64,000 nt of DNA. Source: Ctena decussata (taxonomy: Eukaryota > Mollusca > Bivalvia > Lucinida > Lucinidae). Under the pieces are notes generated by a model, which was given only the letters and a program-made list of their open reading frames with translations, ran no database searches and was not told the DNA's origin. Position numbers and translations under genes: made by a program. The stretch covers positions 58,903,737 through 58,967,736 of the forward strand of contig OZ022505.1 of NCBI GenBank assembly GCA_963989385.1, read 5' to 3'. Shown here piece by piece: positions 23,133-34,266 of this stretch. The number at the start of each line of letters is the position of its first letter. Position 1 is the stretch's first letter.

Positions 23133-23363
23133 TCGCGACACGACAAAACCAACAAAGTGGCATTTGCGCCCAGCTAGACTCTGATCCTCCTGGGAATCCG
23201 CTCAGTCTGATCAGAGACTTCGCTGTCGGCATGGAGCTAGCCTAGACCCTGAGCTACCCTTCAAGCGCACAGCAAAAGCTCTGGTCAGACTGGGCGGGTG
23301 CCCAAGTTGATCTGAGTCTTTGCTGGGTGCACATGCCACTTTGTTGGTTTTGTCGTGTCGCGG
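23133..23363. mobile_element. MITE family M1, copy a
   Basis: The ends CGCGACACGACAAAACCAAC and GTTGGTTTTGTCGTGTCGCG are exact complements, and similarity continues inward around CAGTCTGATCAG. Family members at 41440-41674, 49870-50105, 50589-50617 (fragment) and 56114-56300 plus 58387-58403 share these ends. The minus-strand translation through it (RHDKTNKVACAPSKDSDQ) is an artefact of the repeat. Confidence 0.85.
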
Positions 23364-23454
23364 CTCACATATGCTAAAAGTGAAATCGTTACTTGCGAGT
23401 ACAGTTGTATAACTAGTTTGATGAGCATAAAGATCTATTAAGTATTCATTCATA

Positions 23455-25480
23455 AGCTTCAAGTCAGTTAAGAGTTGGTTGCTGAGGATTCAAACTGGTT
23501 GCTCAAGTCTAATACAAAACACGTTTTTTTCTTCAAGAGAATTAAAATTCACACAACTGTACTTCAAACATTGCAATCTAGTTCATTGCACATATAGGAT
23601 GTTCTGTTTGAAATTCACTTAAGGTTTGAGCGCTGTTTAAATTTATTCGCTTAAGGCACATATTGGAAGCTGTGGGCGGATACATAGAGGTTTTCAAGGT
23701 ATTTTTTTAACTCTATCGACTTTATTTTGTTTACATGATTTGTAGGGCATAAAAGATAATCTTAGTGTAATATGGTCAAAAATTCCAAATCACATAAGAG
23801 TTGGTTGCTAGGGGCTCCAACCGGTTGCTAAGGACACATTTATCAACAGATTGTGGAAGTCCGACAGTTTCTTACAACACTGTCTTCATATTTTGATTCA
23901 GGTAGAATATATTCCGGATGGATTTCAGTAAACAGTCTCGAATTCGCTAATAGTTAGTTGCTAAGACTGGTTGCTAAGAATGCTAAGGATAAATGTATAA
24001 ATAATTGTTCTAGAACAAGTGTATATTAAATAGTTTTTTTTTCTCAACAAATTGTTTAAGTCCAATACTTACGCTTCAAAAGTATATACAACAGTTAATA
24101 TAATACATTGTAAATAGAAGACGATTTGTTTGGAATTCTCTCCATAGCTCTAAATCTGTTGGAAAGTGGTTGTCAAGTGCTTAAATCGGTTGCTAAGGAC
24201 AAATATATACCCATGTTGTTTCAATGATTTTTCGAAGTCACCCGGCAATGCTTCAAATTGTCTTTAAAGTTTGTTGCACATAGAAGATATCCCTTATGAA
24301 GTTCAGTACCATGTCTAAAATTTGTTAAGAGAAAGTTGCTAAGTGCTAAGGGTCGTTGCTATGGACAAAATATACGCCTCTTTTTCAACAATTTGTTATA
24401 GTCTGTAACTGGTTTGATAAACATAACTTACAGTTATCTATATAAACATTGATTATAGAAGATATTTCATTTGGAATAAACTAAAAAAATCCAAATTTGT
24501 TACAAGGTGGTTGCTATGGGCTCAAACTGGTTGCTAAGGACATAAAGATACCCATATGTTTCAACAGATTTTCAAAGTCAGACAGCTGTGCTTTAAATAT
24601 TACTTCCAATTGTCTTCGTAGTTTGTTGCTGATAACAGATATCCAGAATGAAAGTAAATCAAAAGTCTATAATCTGTTGATAGGAAGTTGCTAAGGACTA
24701 AAATTGTTTGCTAAGGACAAATGTATAGACTGGTTTGTCAACAGTTTGTTAAAATCCATTACTTGTTTGTTAAATATAACTAATAATTGTCTGCATAATG
24801 CATTGATAATAGAAGATATCTCATTTGGAAATAAGTAAAAATAATCCAAATTTATTGCAAGGTGGTTGCTATGGGCTCAAGCTGGTTGCTAAGGACACAT
24901 AGATACCTATATGTTTCAACGGATTTTCAAAGTAAGACAGCTGTGCTTTAAATATTACTTTCAATTTTCTTTATAGTTTGTTGCTCATAACAGATATCCA
25001 GAATGAAAGATAGTCTAAAGTCTAGAATCTGTTGATTGAAAGTTGCTAAGGACTGAAACTGGTTGCTAAGGACAAACGTATACGCAGGTTTTTCAACACA
25101 TTGTTAATTTCCATAACTTGTTTGTTAAATATTACTTACAATTGTCTGCATAACACATTGCAAATAACTATATCTCATACGGAATTCAATAAAAGTTCCA
25201 AAATTGTTATAAAAGATGGTTGCTATGGGCGGAAACTGGTTGCTAAGACAAATATAAATGCATCTTTTCAACCAATTGAAAATCTATCAGCTGTCCTTTA
25301 AATATTTACAACGGTTTTTATCATGACTTATTAGACATAATAGCTATTCTTCGTGGAATGAAGCCAAAGGTTTCAAATCTGTTAAAGGTTGGTTGCTAAG
25401 GGCTTAAACTGGTTGCTAAGAATAAAGATATACACATTTCCTTCTTAAAAAACTTACAGAAGTCTAACATCTATGCTCAA
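23455..25480 (+). repeat. Satellite array with alternating ~175-bp half-units
   Basis: About eleven paired GGTTGCTAAGG/GGTTGCTATGGGC blocks occur at steps of about 170-180 bp. From about 24310 to 25410, two unit types alternate: one with GAAAGTTGCTAAGGACT, one with GGTGGTTGCTATGGGCT. The true repeat there is thus a dimer of about 350 bp. Each unit also carries TTTCAACA and an AATTGTCT...GATATC stretch. It is non-coding. Confidence 0.85.
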
Positions 25481-26075
25481 AACAAACCGTTTTTCGCATA
25501 TAACAATCAAGATATACTGCCTCAAAACCCATCAGGTTTGCACAACAAACTCCAATGCTTATCTTTCAAATGCCCAGTTTTTAGAAATATGCTTGCATAA
25601 ATCTGATGCCATGGCAACGGATTTGATAATTAAGATATAATATTGAATACAATGGCCTGCTAAACTATTTTAACCGTAAGAATGATCTGAGAAATGCAAT
25701 ATCCAGTTCGCGTTTAACGAAACAATAATCATAGTGTTTATATCTATATATTTTCTTACGACCTTTAGTGAATGACCTTGACCTTGCCACACTAGCGGTC
25801 AAAGACAATTGTAAATTGAATTTTTTTATTACAAACATTTATTTTCTTTCGATAATACCAAAATTTAGTCCCAAATCTTACACTGTGTCCACCATAAATC
25901 ACGACTTTTAAAGGTTTCCTTTCTATTTTGAAGCATTGACCTTTGACCTTGACCTTGAAAAGTGATAGAAAAAATTCGCAGGAACCAGTGTTGAAAACTA
26001 CTTGTCAAAACAAACATTTTGGTATATAACATTCCTGATTAACAAAAAGTGGACACGGGATTACATAAGCAACTC
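25481..26075. other. Non-coding spacer
   Basis: No gene is seen. Phrases such as TGACCTTGACCTTG near 25772-25790 and 25930-25960 are shared with several repeat families in this window. Confidence 0.5.
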
Positions 26076-28495
26076 CACTACTTGCGTTAAATCTTTGCTT
26101 TTGCTCTGTTTTCCTGAAAGTCTTTACTGGAACTGTTACATATGAGTTTAGTGCTACTACAGGATATACACTGCTCTGTTTGTGTCACCTTGATGCTGCT
26201 GCTGACCTAAGATTAATGTCAAAGACTTTGAACTTTATATAATATCTCTGTAAATGTTTTACTTTGAAGAGTGTATCTTGGAATGGAACCTTTTGAAATG
26301 TGACTGGGTCTATTGCTGGATATGACTGTTTGTCTGCTTGTCTGTTAACTTTTTTTGCATTAATGTATTATGTATAGTCTATTTTTGTACCTCCGGCACT
26401 GGCCGGAGGTATACGTTAGCCCTTGCCCACTTGCTCTAGTTGGGCTGGAAAAACAACTTCTGATCACAAATTGTTCGTGATAGTGTATGACTTTGGTTTA
26501 ATTATTTTGGGGAAAGAACATGATCGAAGCAAGATAAAGTTTGACACATTGGCGATATAGCAACCTCTGTACTTTTATATTGTTCACCCACATATTCTTT
26601 ATCCCGTCATTTTAAATACATTTTTAATATGTTTTTTTCTTTCTGTTTTCATTCTTTTTTTCAGGTAAAAGGGAGGCAGTTGTACAGAAGGAGAAACATC
26701 AGTTGAATGTGAGTTTAATGGGGCTTTGCTAAGTGAACATAAAAGAATAGGGAGGGGTTTTGAAGTGAGCGTGTGCCCCTGCTTAGTCTCATCTGGACTT
26801 TTGAAATCTGTTTACACACACTATGGACCTTCACAAAACTTCGGCCAAAGACACAGATCCCTGATTGCTATAAAAGGCCGTGCATGCGCATTTAAATAGC
26901 CACCTAATGGTTAAAAAATCTTGTTCGCTCGGCGAAGTCCGTATATATGGTGATATCAAAGGACGTCTACAGTTTCATTCCGTTTTCATTTCAGTAAGAA
27001 GATGGAAACAACTGATCAGACAAATGAACTACGCAACATTGAAACGTGAGAGTATTATATTGGCGATTCTAAACGAAATCGGAAGCAGAAGCTAGTCCCT
27101 TTAACAGTCCCTTTTAAGATCACAACACAGGTCATGTTTGGTCTTGCCTTTCCAGCTGAAGAATATGTTCAGGCTGAGCTGAAATCTTGATTCGAAATCA
27201 AAGAACCTGATCTTAGGTTTCTTTCAATATGGCGGAGGCTCTGTTTTAAGTGATGAATCAAATGCTGTCTTTCGTTTTTTTGAGGGATCTGACACTTGGA
27301 TTTGCAAACATTCTGATAACAAGTATTCTGATAACATATACCGACAGTATATGGAAGAGTATCGTTTCAATGCTTTCATCGCAATTATCCTAAGCAATGT
27401 TCATTCCAAGTCCTGGCTTTTGGGTGAGGCCATCAGATCTAGAGCAATTCTTTTCTTTTTAGAATCGCCATACATAATACACTCACGCTTTACTGATGGT
27501 TCTCTTGTGTCGTCAGTTGTTGCCATCTTCTACCTGAAAAGAAAAAAACAGGAACTATATTCCCATGTATACGGACTTTGCCAAGGGAACAAGTATCTTT
27601 ACACAAACCATCAGGTGGATATTTAAATGCGCATGCGCGGCCCTTCACAGAAATCAGGGATCTGTGTCTTTGGCAGAAGTTTTGTGAAGGCCAACAGTGT
27701 ATGCCAACCGTTGAGACCAAACGTCCATCTGAGACTGACCATATGCAAAGGCTCACTTCGAAACCCTTCGCTGCTCTTTTAAGTTCGGTTTGCAAGGCCC
27801 AATTTAGCTCATTTTCAACTGATTACCCTCCTTTCTGTACGACTGTCTCTAGCATTTTACCTGAAAAAAAAAAACAGAATGAAAACAGTATTAATGTATT
27901 TGAAACATATTTAAAATGACTTTTAATGAATATCAGGTATGGACGAACAATACAAAAGTACAGAGGTTGCCATATCGCCAGTATCTCAGACTTTGTCTTG
28001 TTTGGAGCTCATTCTTCCCCAAATGACTGAAGCAAAGTCCAAAGAAAACTATCTCGAATAATTTGTGGCTAGAAATGTTTTTCAAATCCCCTTAGTGCAA
28101 TAAGCAGGGGCTCACATATACCTCTGACCAGGCCACCGCTTACAGAAAATAAACTTTACAGAATACATTAATGTAAAATGTTAAGACACAGACAGGCTGA
28201 CATTCAGTCTTACACAGCAACAGACCCGGTCACATATCAAAAGGTTCCATCCCAAGATTTGGCCATAAGCAAAAGAATACACTCTTTAAAGTCTAACTTT
28301 TACAGATATATTTTATATGTATATAAAGTTCAAAGTCTGTGACCTTGACATTAGGTCAGCTGCAGCATTTAGGTGACACAAATTGATCAGTATCTATCCT
28401 GTAATAACACTTAACACATATTCATTCATTCAGTTCCAGTAAAGACTAGCAGGAAAACAATGCAAAAGCAAAATCATCAGTCTAAACGCAAACTT
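26076..28495. repeat. Giant imperfect inverted repeat, arms about 1 kb
   Basis: The left arm (about 26076-27075) and right arm (about 27455-28495) are reverse complements along their whole length with roughly 20-30% divergence. Matched landmarks include TCAAGGTAAAA-type CAGGTAAAA (26664 and 27858), CTTCACAAAACTTC (26828 and 27680), GCATTTAAATAGCCACC against its mirror near 27620, and TTGGCGATTCTAAACG against TTTAGAATCGCCAT. The unmatched centre is about 27080-27450. A short exon-like block, AAGATGG.AACAACTGA, lies in both arms. This is a foldback element or an ancient palindromic duplication. Confidence 0.85.
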
Positions 28496-28865
28496 TAACG
28501 CAACTTTTGTACAAATTCCCAAATCTGTGACCTTGACCTTTGGCCAGCAGCAGTATGCAGATGACACAAACTGATCAGTATCCATCTTTTAGTAACAATA
28601 GACACATATGAACCAGTTCCAGAAACTATCTTTCAAGAAAACTGAGCAAAAAACTTCACACAAACTTTAACGTAACTGTTGTAAATATTTCCTAAGTCTG
28701 TGACCTGGACCTTAGACCAACAGCAGCTTCCAGCCTCCAGGTGATGCAAGCTTTTCTATATCCATCATGTATTAACACTTAGTACACATGAACACGTTCC
28801 CATAAAGACCTTCAGGAAAACAGAGCAAAGAAAATACACTTAACGCAAAACTTTAACTCAAATGT
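28320..28865 (+). repeat. Tandem array, about 175-bp unit, three copies
   Basis: Units share CTGTGACCTTGACCTT, AGGTGACACAAACTGATCAG, a TAATAACACTT...ACACAT stretch, GTTCCAGTAAAGACC and AACGCAAACTTTAAC. The first unit is also the outer end of the right arm of the giant inverted repeat, so the array grew from that arm. Confidence 0.8.
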
Positions 28866-29421
28866 TAACTAACGGACGGAAGGACTGACGGACAAATGGA
28901 CAGACAGACGGATGGACAGACCGATGAACGGATGGAAAGGCAAAAACAATTTACCCCTCGACATACTTATTGTACCTTGGGTATAATAACTGCTTCTTTC
29001 GGTGTTTTTATCAATATTTCTATCTACCTATGAGTTGAATATTGAAATCACTAGTTTTCGTGGCTTTTTTCAAGCTGTTTCATTTTGAAAGTAGAGCTTC
29101 CCATAATATGGCAAAGAAAATGTGGAAATTGTTATTTGATCTTTTTTTAACATCTATTTAGTATTGGTTGATATCAAAATTAATATTCCAGTGCATGCAG
29201 AAGGCGGAAAATATTTCTAAATATAAGGGTACCCCCATTTTGACGTTCTTTCGAGATTTGGAGCACCCCATGTGTAATCTTTTGAGTATACCGACATTGT
29301 GCATCAACCGATTTTTTTAAGACTTTGATTTTTGAATTAAGGACACTTTTGACATAAGAAAACACCTTCAAACCTTTTGGCCTCGACCACATGAATAAAC
29401 CTACCACGGGCGCTGGGACTA
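28866..29421. other. GACGGA-rich tract, then unannotated DNA
   Basis: Short purine-rich repeats (GACGGACAAATGGACAGACA) occupy 28868-28935. The remainder shows no gene. Confidence 0.55.
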
Positions 29422-29700
29422 CCATGAGAAAGTATTCTCCTCCACTCGTTGGGAGCACCACACACGGTGTAAAGTGTCACTAATAGGCTATGCCTCATCA
29501 GGCACTGTACAAACACTTTAAGTTCGTAAGCTTGTGGAGTTTACTTAACCACATAATTGTAGTTACAGTTAACCACATTATTGCAGTTACAGTTTTACTA
29601 TGTCTGGTCAACCAGAGTTTACTTTTAATAACAGAAATCGATTTATTTGTAAGTAATTTTCACAGTAAGCTCCATGTATCGAGTATCCTACCGTTTAATT
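29422..29700 (+). repeat. Dispersed repeat A, copy 2
   Basis: It matches 913-1118 and 1456-1520 without the intervening ~335-bp insert, so it gives the uninterrupted form. Confidence 0.75.
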
Positions 29701-29769
29701 GCACAACCCGCAGGTTTGCACTATAATCACTGTGTGAGTCCGTCTGTCCGTACGTTATCAGTTAGCGAA

Positions 29770-30302
29770 AACTGTTATCAGTTAGCAAAAACGCTTATAA
29801 CTCTTGAACCGCATGGGATATTTTGACAAAATTTTGCATACTTATACATGTCAACATTGTCTAACAACTCGCATGCATAACAACCTTATTTGATGGACAA
29901 GGCTTTGCTGAACACAAGTTGAAAATTTACGGTCAAGTGAAAATGCTCGTAACTCTTGAACACTGTGGTAAATATGGTTCAAATTCTGTATGCTTATGTA
30001 TTTTAACATAGTCCAGCCACCGGCATGCAAAACAGTGACGAGGCTTCACCGAGCATCAATTTGGCCGGTCAAGCTCTTTTATTGAAATTGCTCATAACTC
30101 TTGGACCGCTTGGTATATTTGCTTCAAATTTTGTATACTTATGTAATTTAACATTGCCCAGCCACTGGTATGCAAAACAGTGACGAGGCTTCACCAAGCA
30201 TCAATTTGGCTGGTCGAGCTCTTTTATTGAAAATGCTCATAACTCTTGGACCGCTTGGTATATTTGCTTCAAATTTTGTATACTTATGTAATTTAACATT
30301 GC
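29770..30302 (+). repeat. Tandem array, about 148-bp unit, just under four copies
   Basis: Units begin near 29792, 29940, 30088 and 30236 with GCTCATAACTCTTGGACCGC. Units three and four are almost identical, while the first two are diverged, indicating growth from the right end. The array stops abruptly inside TTTAACATTGCCC where the recombinase relic begins. Confidence 0.85.
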
Positions 30303-30483
30303 CCAAAAAGACGACACTAGCAAGTTAAAGAAATTCTGTAGCTGGTGTCGTACAAGGCAGATTGATCCCAATTCTGCCTCTTTAATTCAGGTAGCTGATT
30401 TTCTGTCAGGTCTGTTTAATAATGGCTTACAATACAGGACAATAGCAGGCTATAGATCTATGTTGTCATCAGTCTTAACACCT

Positions 30484-32824
30484 GGGCATGTTCAAAAAAA
30501 ATGTGACTAAAGCATATCAGAGAATTTTAAAGAAAACAGGGCTATATTAGTGCATTATTTTTGTAGCTGAAGATGTATCATGTGGCCTTGAAGATACCTG
30601 CCAATTTCATTGAAATACTTTGAGTAATAAAAAAGTTATGGGCAAAAATATAGCCAAAAAACTCAGGAGTGTAACGCTTTTTGTGTGACATTTTTTTGAT
30701 TACTGAATTTTCAGCATGCAATTTTACAAAACTGTGCTGGTTACCATACCTATTAGCGCTCGTTTTGACTTTCCAGTCCTTTGGGCTGCATGAAAATGTA
30801 AGATTAATGTCCTTTCATCATCACCTATGAAATTAGTAATGCTGAACTCAATAACACTATGCTGAATTTCTGGTGCACCAAAAAAGAAGAGGTTCCCATC
30901 TAAATGGATATCATTTTTATATTTGATGCTTCTAATCTCTATAACATGGTCTGAAACATTGAATAAAGATGGTATATCCTATTGCAAATTTTCCAGTTGC
31001 TTTACCGGCATCCATCTCAGAATGTAAACAACTTCTCAAGTACCCCTAGAACTCAGGAGTGTAACATTTGACATTTGGAACCCCATAACTTTTTCCAGGG
31101 GTAGCTTTAATAAACTTTCATGCCTTGTATGAAAAGTCTTTGACCCATCATGGTAGGTGGTACACAGGCAGTCTTCGTCTTGGGTTCTATTTTCTTCTTA
31201 TGTACCATTTGAGCCACTCAGGAGTGTAACACTTTTTTGAAAAAGACAAAAATAGCTTTTTTCTTTACCACAAGCAGTATAAGTTTCATTTATTGTGCTC
31301 ATAAATGAAGATCAAGCCCCTCTCAAGCAATTATGGAACATATAGTTAACTTCTAAATGTAAATAAAGCTGCATTGCCATGAAATCGACAGAAAGTTGAA
31401 GATTTTGAGATTCCAGTTTCTTCATATCTATCACTATGAGGCATTCTAAATAATAACCATACATGGCTATCAAGTGTTTTGTGAGAAATAAGTAGATAAG
31501 AATGACCAAGATAATGATATTTTGTGACTAACTTCGGGTTTCGCTATGGCATGTATAGTGCAAGGTGTTACACTCCTGAGATTTTTAAGTTTAATGCCGT
31601 TTTGGACACTTTTTCTTCCATTACATCAATATGTTTTGATTAATTCAAGCTAAATATATGTTTCCAACATCTGAAAATGTTTTTTGATGCTTTGCCATCT
31701 GTTTTGATAAGATTTTGAGGTTAATGATATTTTAGGAAGAGACCTTTTCTACGGATTTATAATGTGACCATCAACTTCTGAAACTGGTACGGAACTTCAC
31801 TTCTGTAATGTCTTTTGTAAACAGGTAATGATAGTCAAGTAAAGAAAACTGTTCAATTACCAAAAGAAAGAGTGAAGAAGAAAATTCAATTCAGTATATA
31901 TCTGTTTGATTGTTGTACATTTAGATAGCTGAAACAGCAAGTATATTGTGGTACACCCAAGCGTGAGTTAAGAGGTATGGTTTTGGTTTTTGCTACAGCA
32001 ATGAGTGCAAGTTGCTTTTAAAGAGAAGACAACAAAATAATGAAATTCAAAGGCAGAATATTTATTTTGTTTTATAATACAACAAATGGCTGTAAAGTGT
32101 TACACTCCTGAGCATCAGAACAATGTTTCTTGTTAAAGAGGCCAATAAACTTGGAAAAAATGATGTTAACACCATGCAGTTGGTGTTACTTTATTACATG
32201 GAACACTTAATCATTGACTTAAAGCTCTTGTGATGCAAATTAGAGCAGTTTTAAAATAATACTCAGGAGTGTAACACATTTCTTGAAACTTTTTGTACAT
32301 TTTTGACATGGCATCACCACTACCTATAACTTTTTATATGAATAATCATTTTCTAGAATAGTTCTCTACTCATATGGCATCATTACAATGCACATTTTAT
32401 TGAGATACAGTCAAGTAAATAAAAGATATGAAAGTTTTAAGAACTGTACATCTAAAACAATGTATCAAAATGAAGTTAAAATTTGATTTTTTATATCATT
32501 CAGCAGTTTCTGACAGAAAACAGCACTTATTTACATAATTTGGAAATGCCCTGCATCAAATAATAGAAACTTAAAGTGATAGGATCATGATTTTAGCCTT
32601 TCAAAGCTTTCATAAAATTTGGTCATTTTAACAGATTTTTGGTTTAAATTTCTTCACAAAAATTGTCATAAAATTCTTATTAGTAATGCTATTATTAAAA
32701 TTTATACAGTTTTGTAAACTGGAAGCACTGTAGATAAGTGTGGAATAAAAATTAAACCTATGGCAGAGTGTTTAATTTTGACCTCCAATGTCACACTTTG
32801 GTCACATTTTTTTTGAACATGCCC
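30484..32824. mobile_element. TIR transposon with six internal CTCAGGAGTGTAAC repeats
   Basis: GGGCATGTTCAAAAAAAATG starts the left end (30484) and its complement ends at 32824; inverted similarity runs 28-29 bp. ACCT flanks both sides (30480-30483, 32825-32828) as a 4-bp target duplication. The motif CTCAGGAGTGTAAC occurs at 30662, 31052, 31217 and 32262 on the plus strand and at 31567-31580 and 32099-32112 on the minus strand, usually followed by A-C and a T-rich stretch. No transposase frame longer than about 65 codons exists, so it is non-autonomous. Four-base duplications are known in several superfamilies (for example Sola, Ginger, Chapaev); I cannot assign this one. Confidence 0.9.
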
Positions 32825-33340
32825 ACCTATAAATAGTGTTCCTTTAGGTCAGCATCCTCATATAATTAGGCTGCTAAAGGGAGTATTCAATTCAAGACCA
32901 CCTAAGGTAAAATTGCTACCAGAATGGGATCTGCAGTTGGTGTTGAACATGCTGCAGAACAAGCCTTTTGAACCATTAAGTCAAGCACCTTTAAAACTGA
33001 TTACCTTCAAAACAGTATTTCTGATGTCTATTTGTACTTTCAGGCGATGCAGTGACTTACAATCTCTTAAATTGTGTACAAAAGAAGGGCATAACATGTA
33101 TTCGACATGGTTTAGCCAAACAGGATAGACAAAAATATTTTTGGATCTGAGATTTTCGTTCCAGCTTTTACAGAAAACGCAAAATTGGATCCAAAGAGGG
33201 CTTTGTATTTTTATTTGAAAAAGACTGTCAGTCTACGGATGAAGACAGATGGGTCTTCAGAGGACAAGTTGCTTTTAGTGGAAGGGGAACCGCATCATCC
33301 GATTTCATCTCAGACCGCATCATCCGATTTCATCTCAGTC

Positions 33341-33609
33341 GCCGGGCCGGGTAGCGCAATCGGTAGGGCACCTGACTCGTAAGTCTGAGGTCCTGGGTTC
33401 GAATCCCGGTCTGGCCACATACTTTCGTTTCTCTTTCCGCTGATTCAAGAAGGGCAGTTGTCAGTTACTGGCGAAAGTATGTGCACTTAGTACTGGTTAA
33501 CCGCTTAGGAGGTCTAAGCCTGCCCAGGAATAGTGTGGTTAGGTTAACTGACCGTCCCGACATGACCTTAGTTGCTTACCGTGGACGTTAAGCATCAAAT
33601 CAACAACAA
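33341..33609 (+). mobile_element. tRNA-Thr-like SINE, copy 1
   Basis: The head (33341-33417) folds as a tRNA with an anticodon loop CTCGTAA (CGT, Thr), an A-box (TAGCGCAATCGGTAGGGC) and a good B-box (GGGTTCGAATCCC). A ~190-bp body follows, ending GTGGACGTTAAGCATCAAAT and an AAC-rich tail. Near-identical 11-bp duplications flank it: TCATCTCAGTC at 33330-33340 and TCATCTCAGAC at 33610-33620. It interrupts the recombinase relic. Copy 2 is 57879-58153. Confidence 0.92.
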
Positions 33610-33831
33610 TCATCTCAGACAATTTCTAAATGGATTGTTAAGACAATTAGAATGGCCTATAATGACAGTAATTTGAAAGTGAAAGCTCATTCTACTAGAG
33701 CAATCGGTCCATCATGGGCATTGTTTAATGGAGCTTCCATGCGATTAATTATAGAAGCTGCAGATTGGAGCAAAGAGTCCACTTTCATTCAGTTCTATTT
33801 TAGAAATGTTGATGTGGAGGTACTTAAACAG

Positions 33832-34258
33832 TAGTTTGGGATTTATCATCCCGGCGGGTTGCGCCAGAAAGTGTTTCTGTTTTAGTGATATTTGTGCATA
33901 TTTCATAATGGGTAACGTCTGTAGATACGATGTTAGTAACGCCTATAGATACGGTGATGGCAACGCTTGTATAAGTGTAAATACTGTAAAAAGTTTTCTG
34001 TTTTATACAAGAAGTACTAACAAAATGGGATTATGTGAAGAGGGTGTAAATATTATTATGAAAGTTCCAAATCACCGCCTTGAAGAGGACATTGCTTTGG
34101 AAACGCATCCTATTCGTAAATTACGATCGGTAAGTACAATGAAAGAAATAAAATTGGAAAATTTGTTATCAAGTTTCAATTTTATGATGAAATTATACTT
34201 ACCGATCACAGTTTCCCACCATCCACCCCAGGGGAAATTTCAGATATTTGTTACAGGT
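33832..34258 (+). mobile_element. Probable 3' non-coding region of the DIRS-like element
   Basis: It follows the recombinase stop codon. The phrase ATCCTATTCGTAAATTACGA with GATCGGTAAGTA occurs here (about 34107-34137) and again at 36076-36106, with an inverted partner ACTTACCGATCA at 34197-34208. Repeats of this kind at DIRS ends are expected, but the exact architecture is unclear. The first half of the 350-codon open frame starting at 33806 is chance read-through into the LINE. Confidence 0.5.
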
Positions 34259-34266
34259 TGGGTTAA

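Larger units (their letters stand above)
30306..33831 (+). pseudogene. DIRS-type tyrosine recombinase, split by two insertions
   Basis: Three coding pieces belong together: 30306-30483 (KFCSWCRTRQIDPNSASLIQ, N-terminal arm-binding region), 32825-33340 (core, with FRRCSDLQSL carrying the first catalytic Arg, then LDPKRALYFYLKK) and 33610-33831 (AHSTRA, the H-x-x-R box, and FIQFYFRN with the candidate nucleophile Tyr, ending KQ-stop). Removing the 2341-bp element and one 4-bp target copy rejoins the first two pieces in frame. A stop after 33126, frame slips and a 25-bp local duplication (33291-33340) also disable the middle piece. Such enzymes circularise and integrate DIRS elements. RT and gag are absent. 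A Crypton-type recombinase is the less likely alternative. Confidence 0.85.

Noticed and set aside
23211..23462. Protein-like frame containing RHDKTNKVACAPSKDSDQ (also 41559-41750)
   Set aside because: It lies within MITE family M1 and arises from the palindromic repeat. It should not be annotated as a gene.
27351..27919. Frames of 91-113 codons within the giant inverted repeat
   Set aside because: They cross arm and centre boundaries and match no family I know; at most a short exon-like block is shared between arms.
33341..33417. Possible functional tRNA-Thr (also 57879-57955)
   Set aside because: Good A and B boxes and anticodon loop are present, but each is the head of a SINE with body, tail and target duplications.
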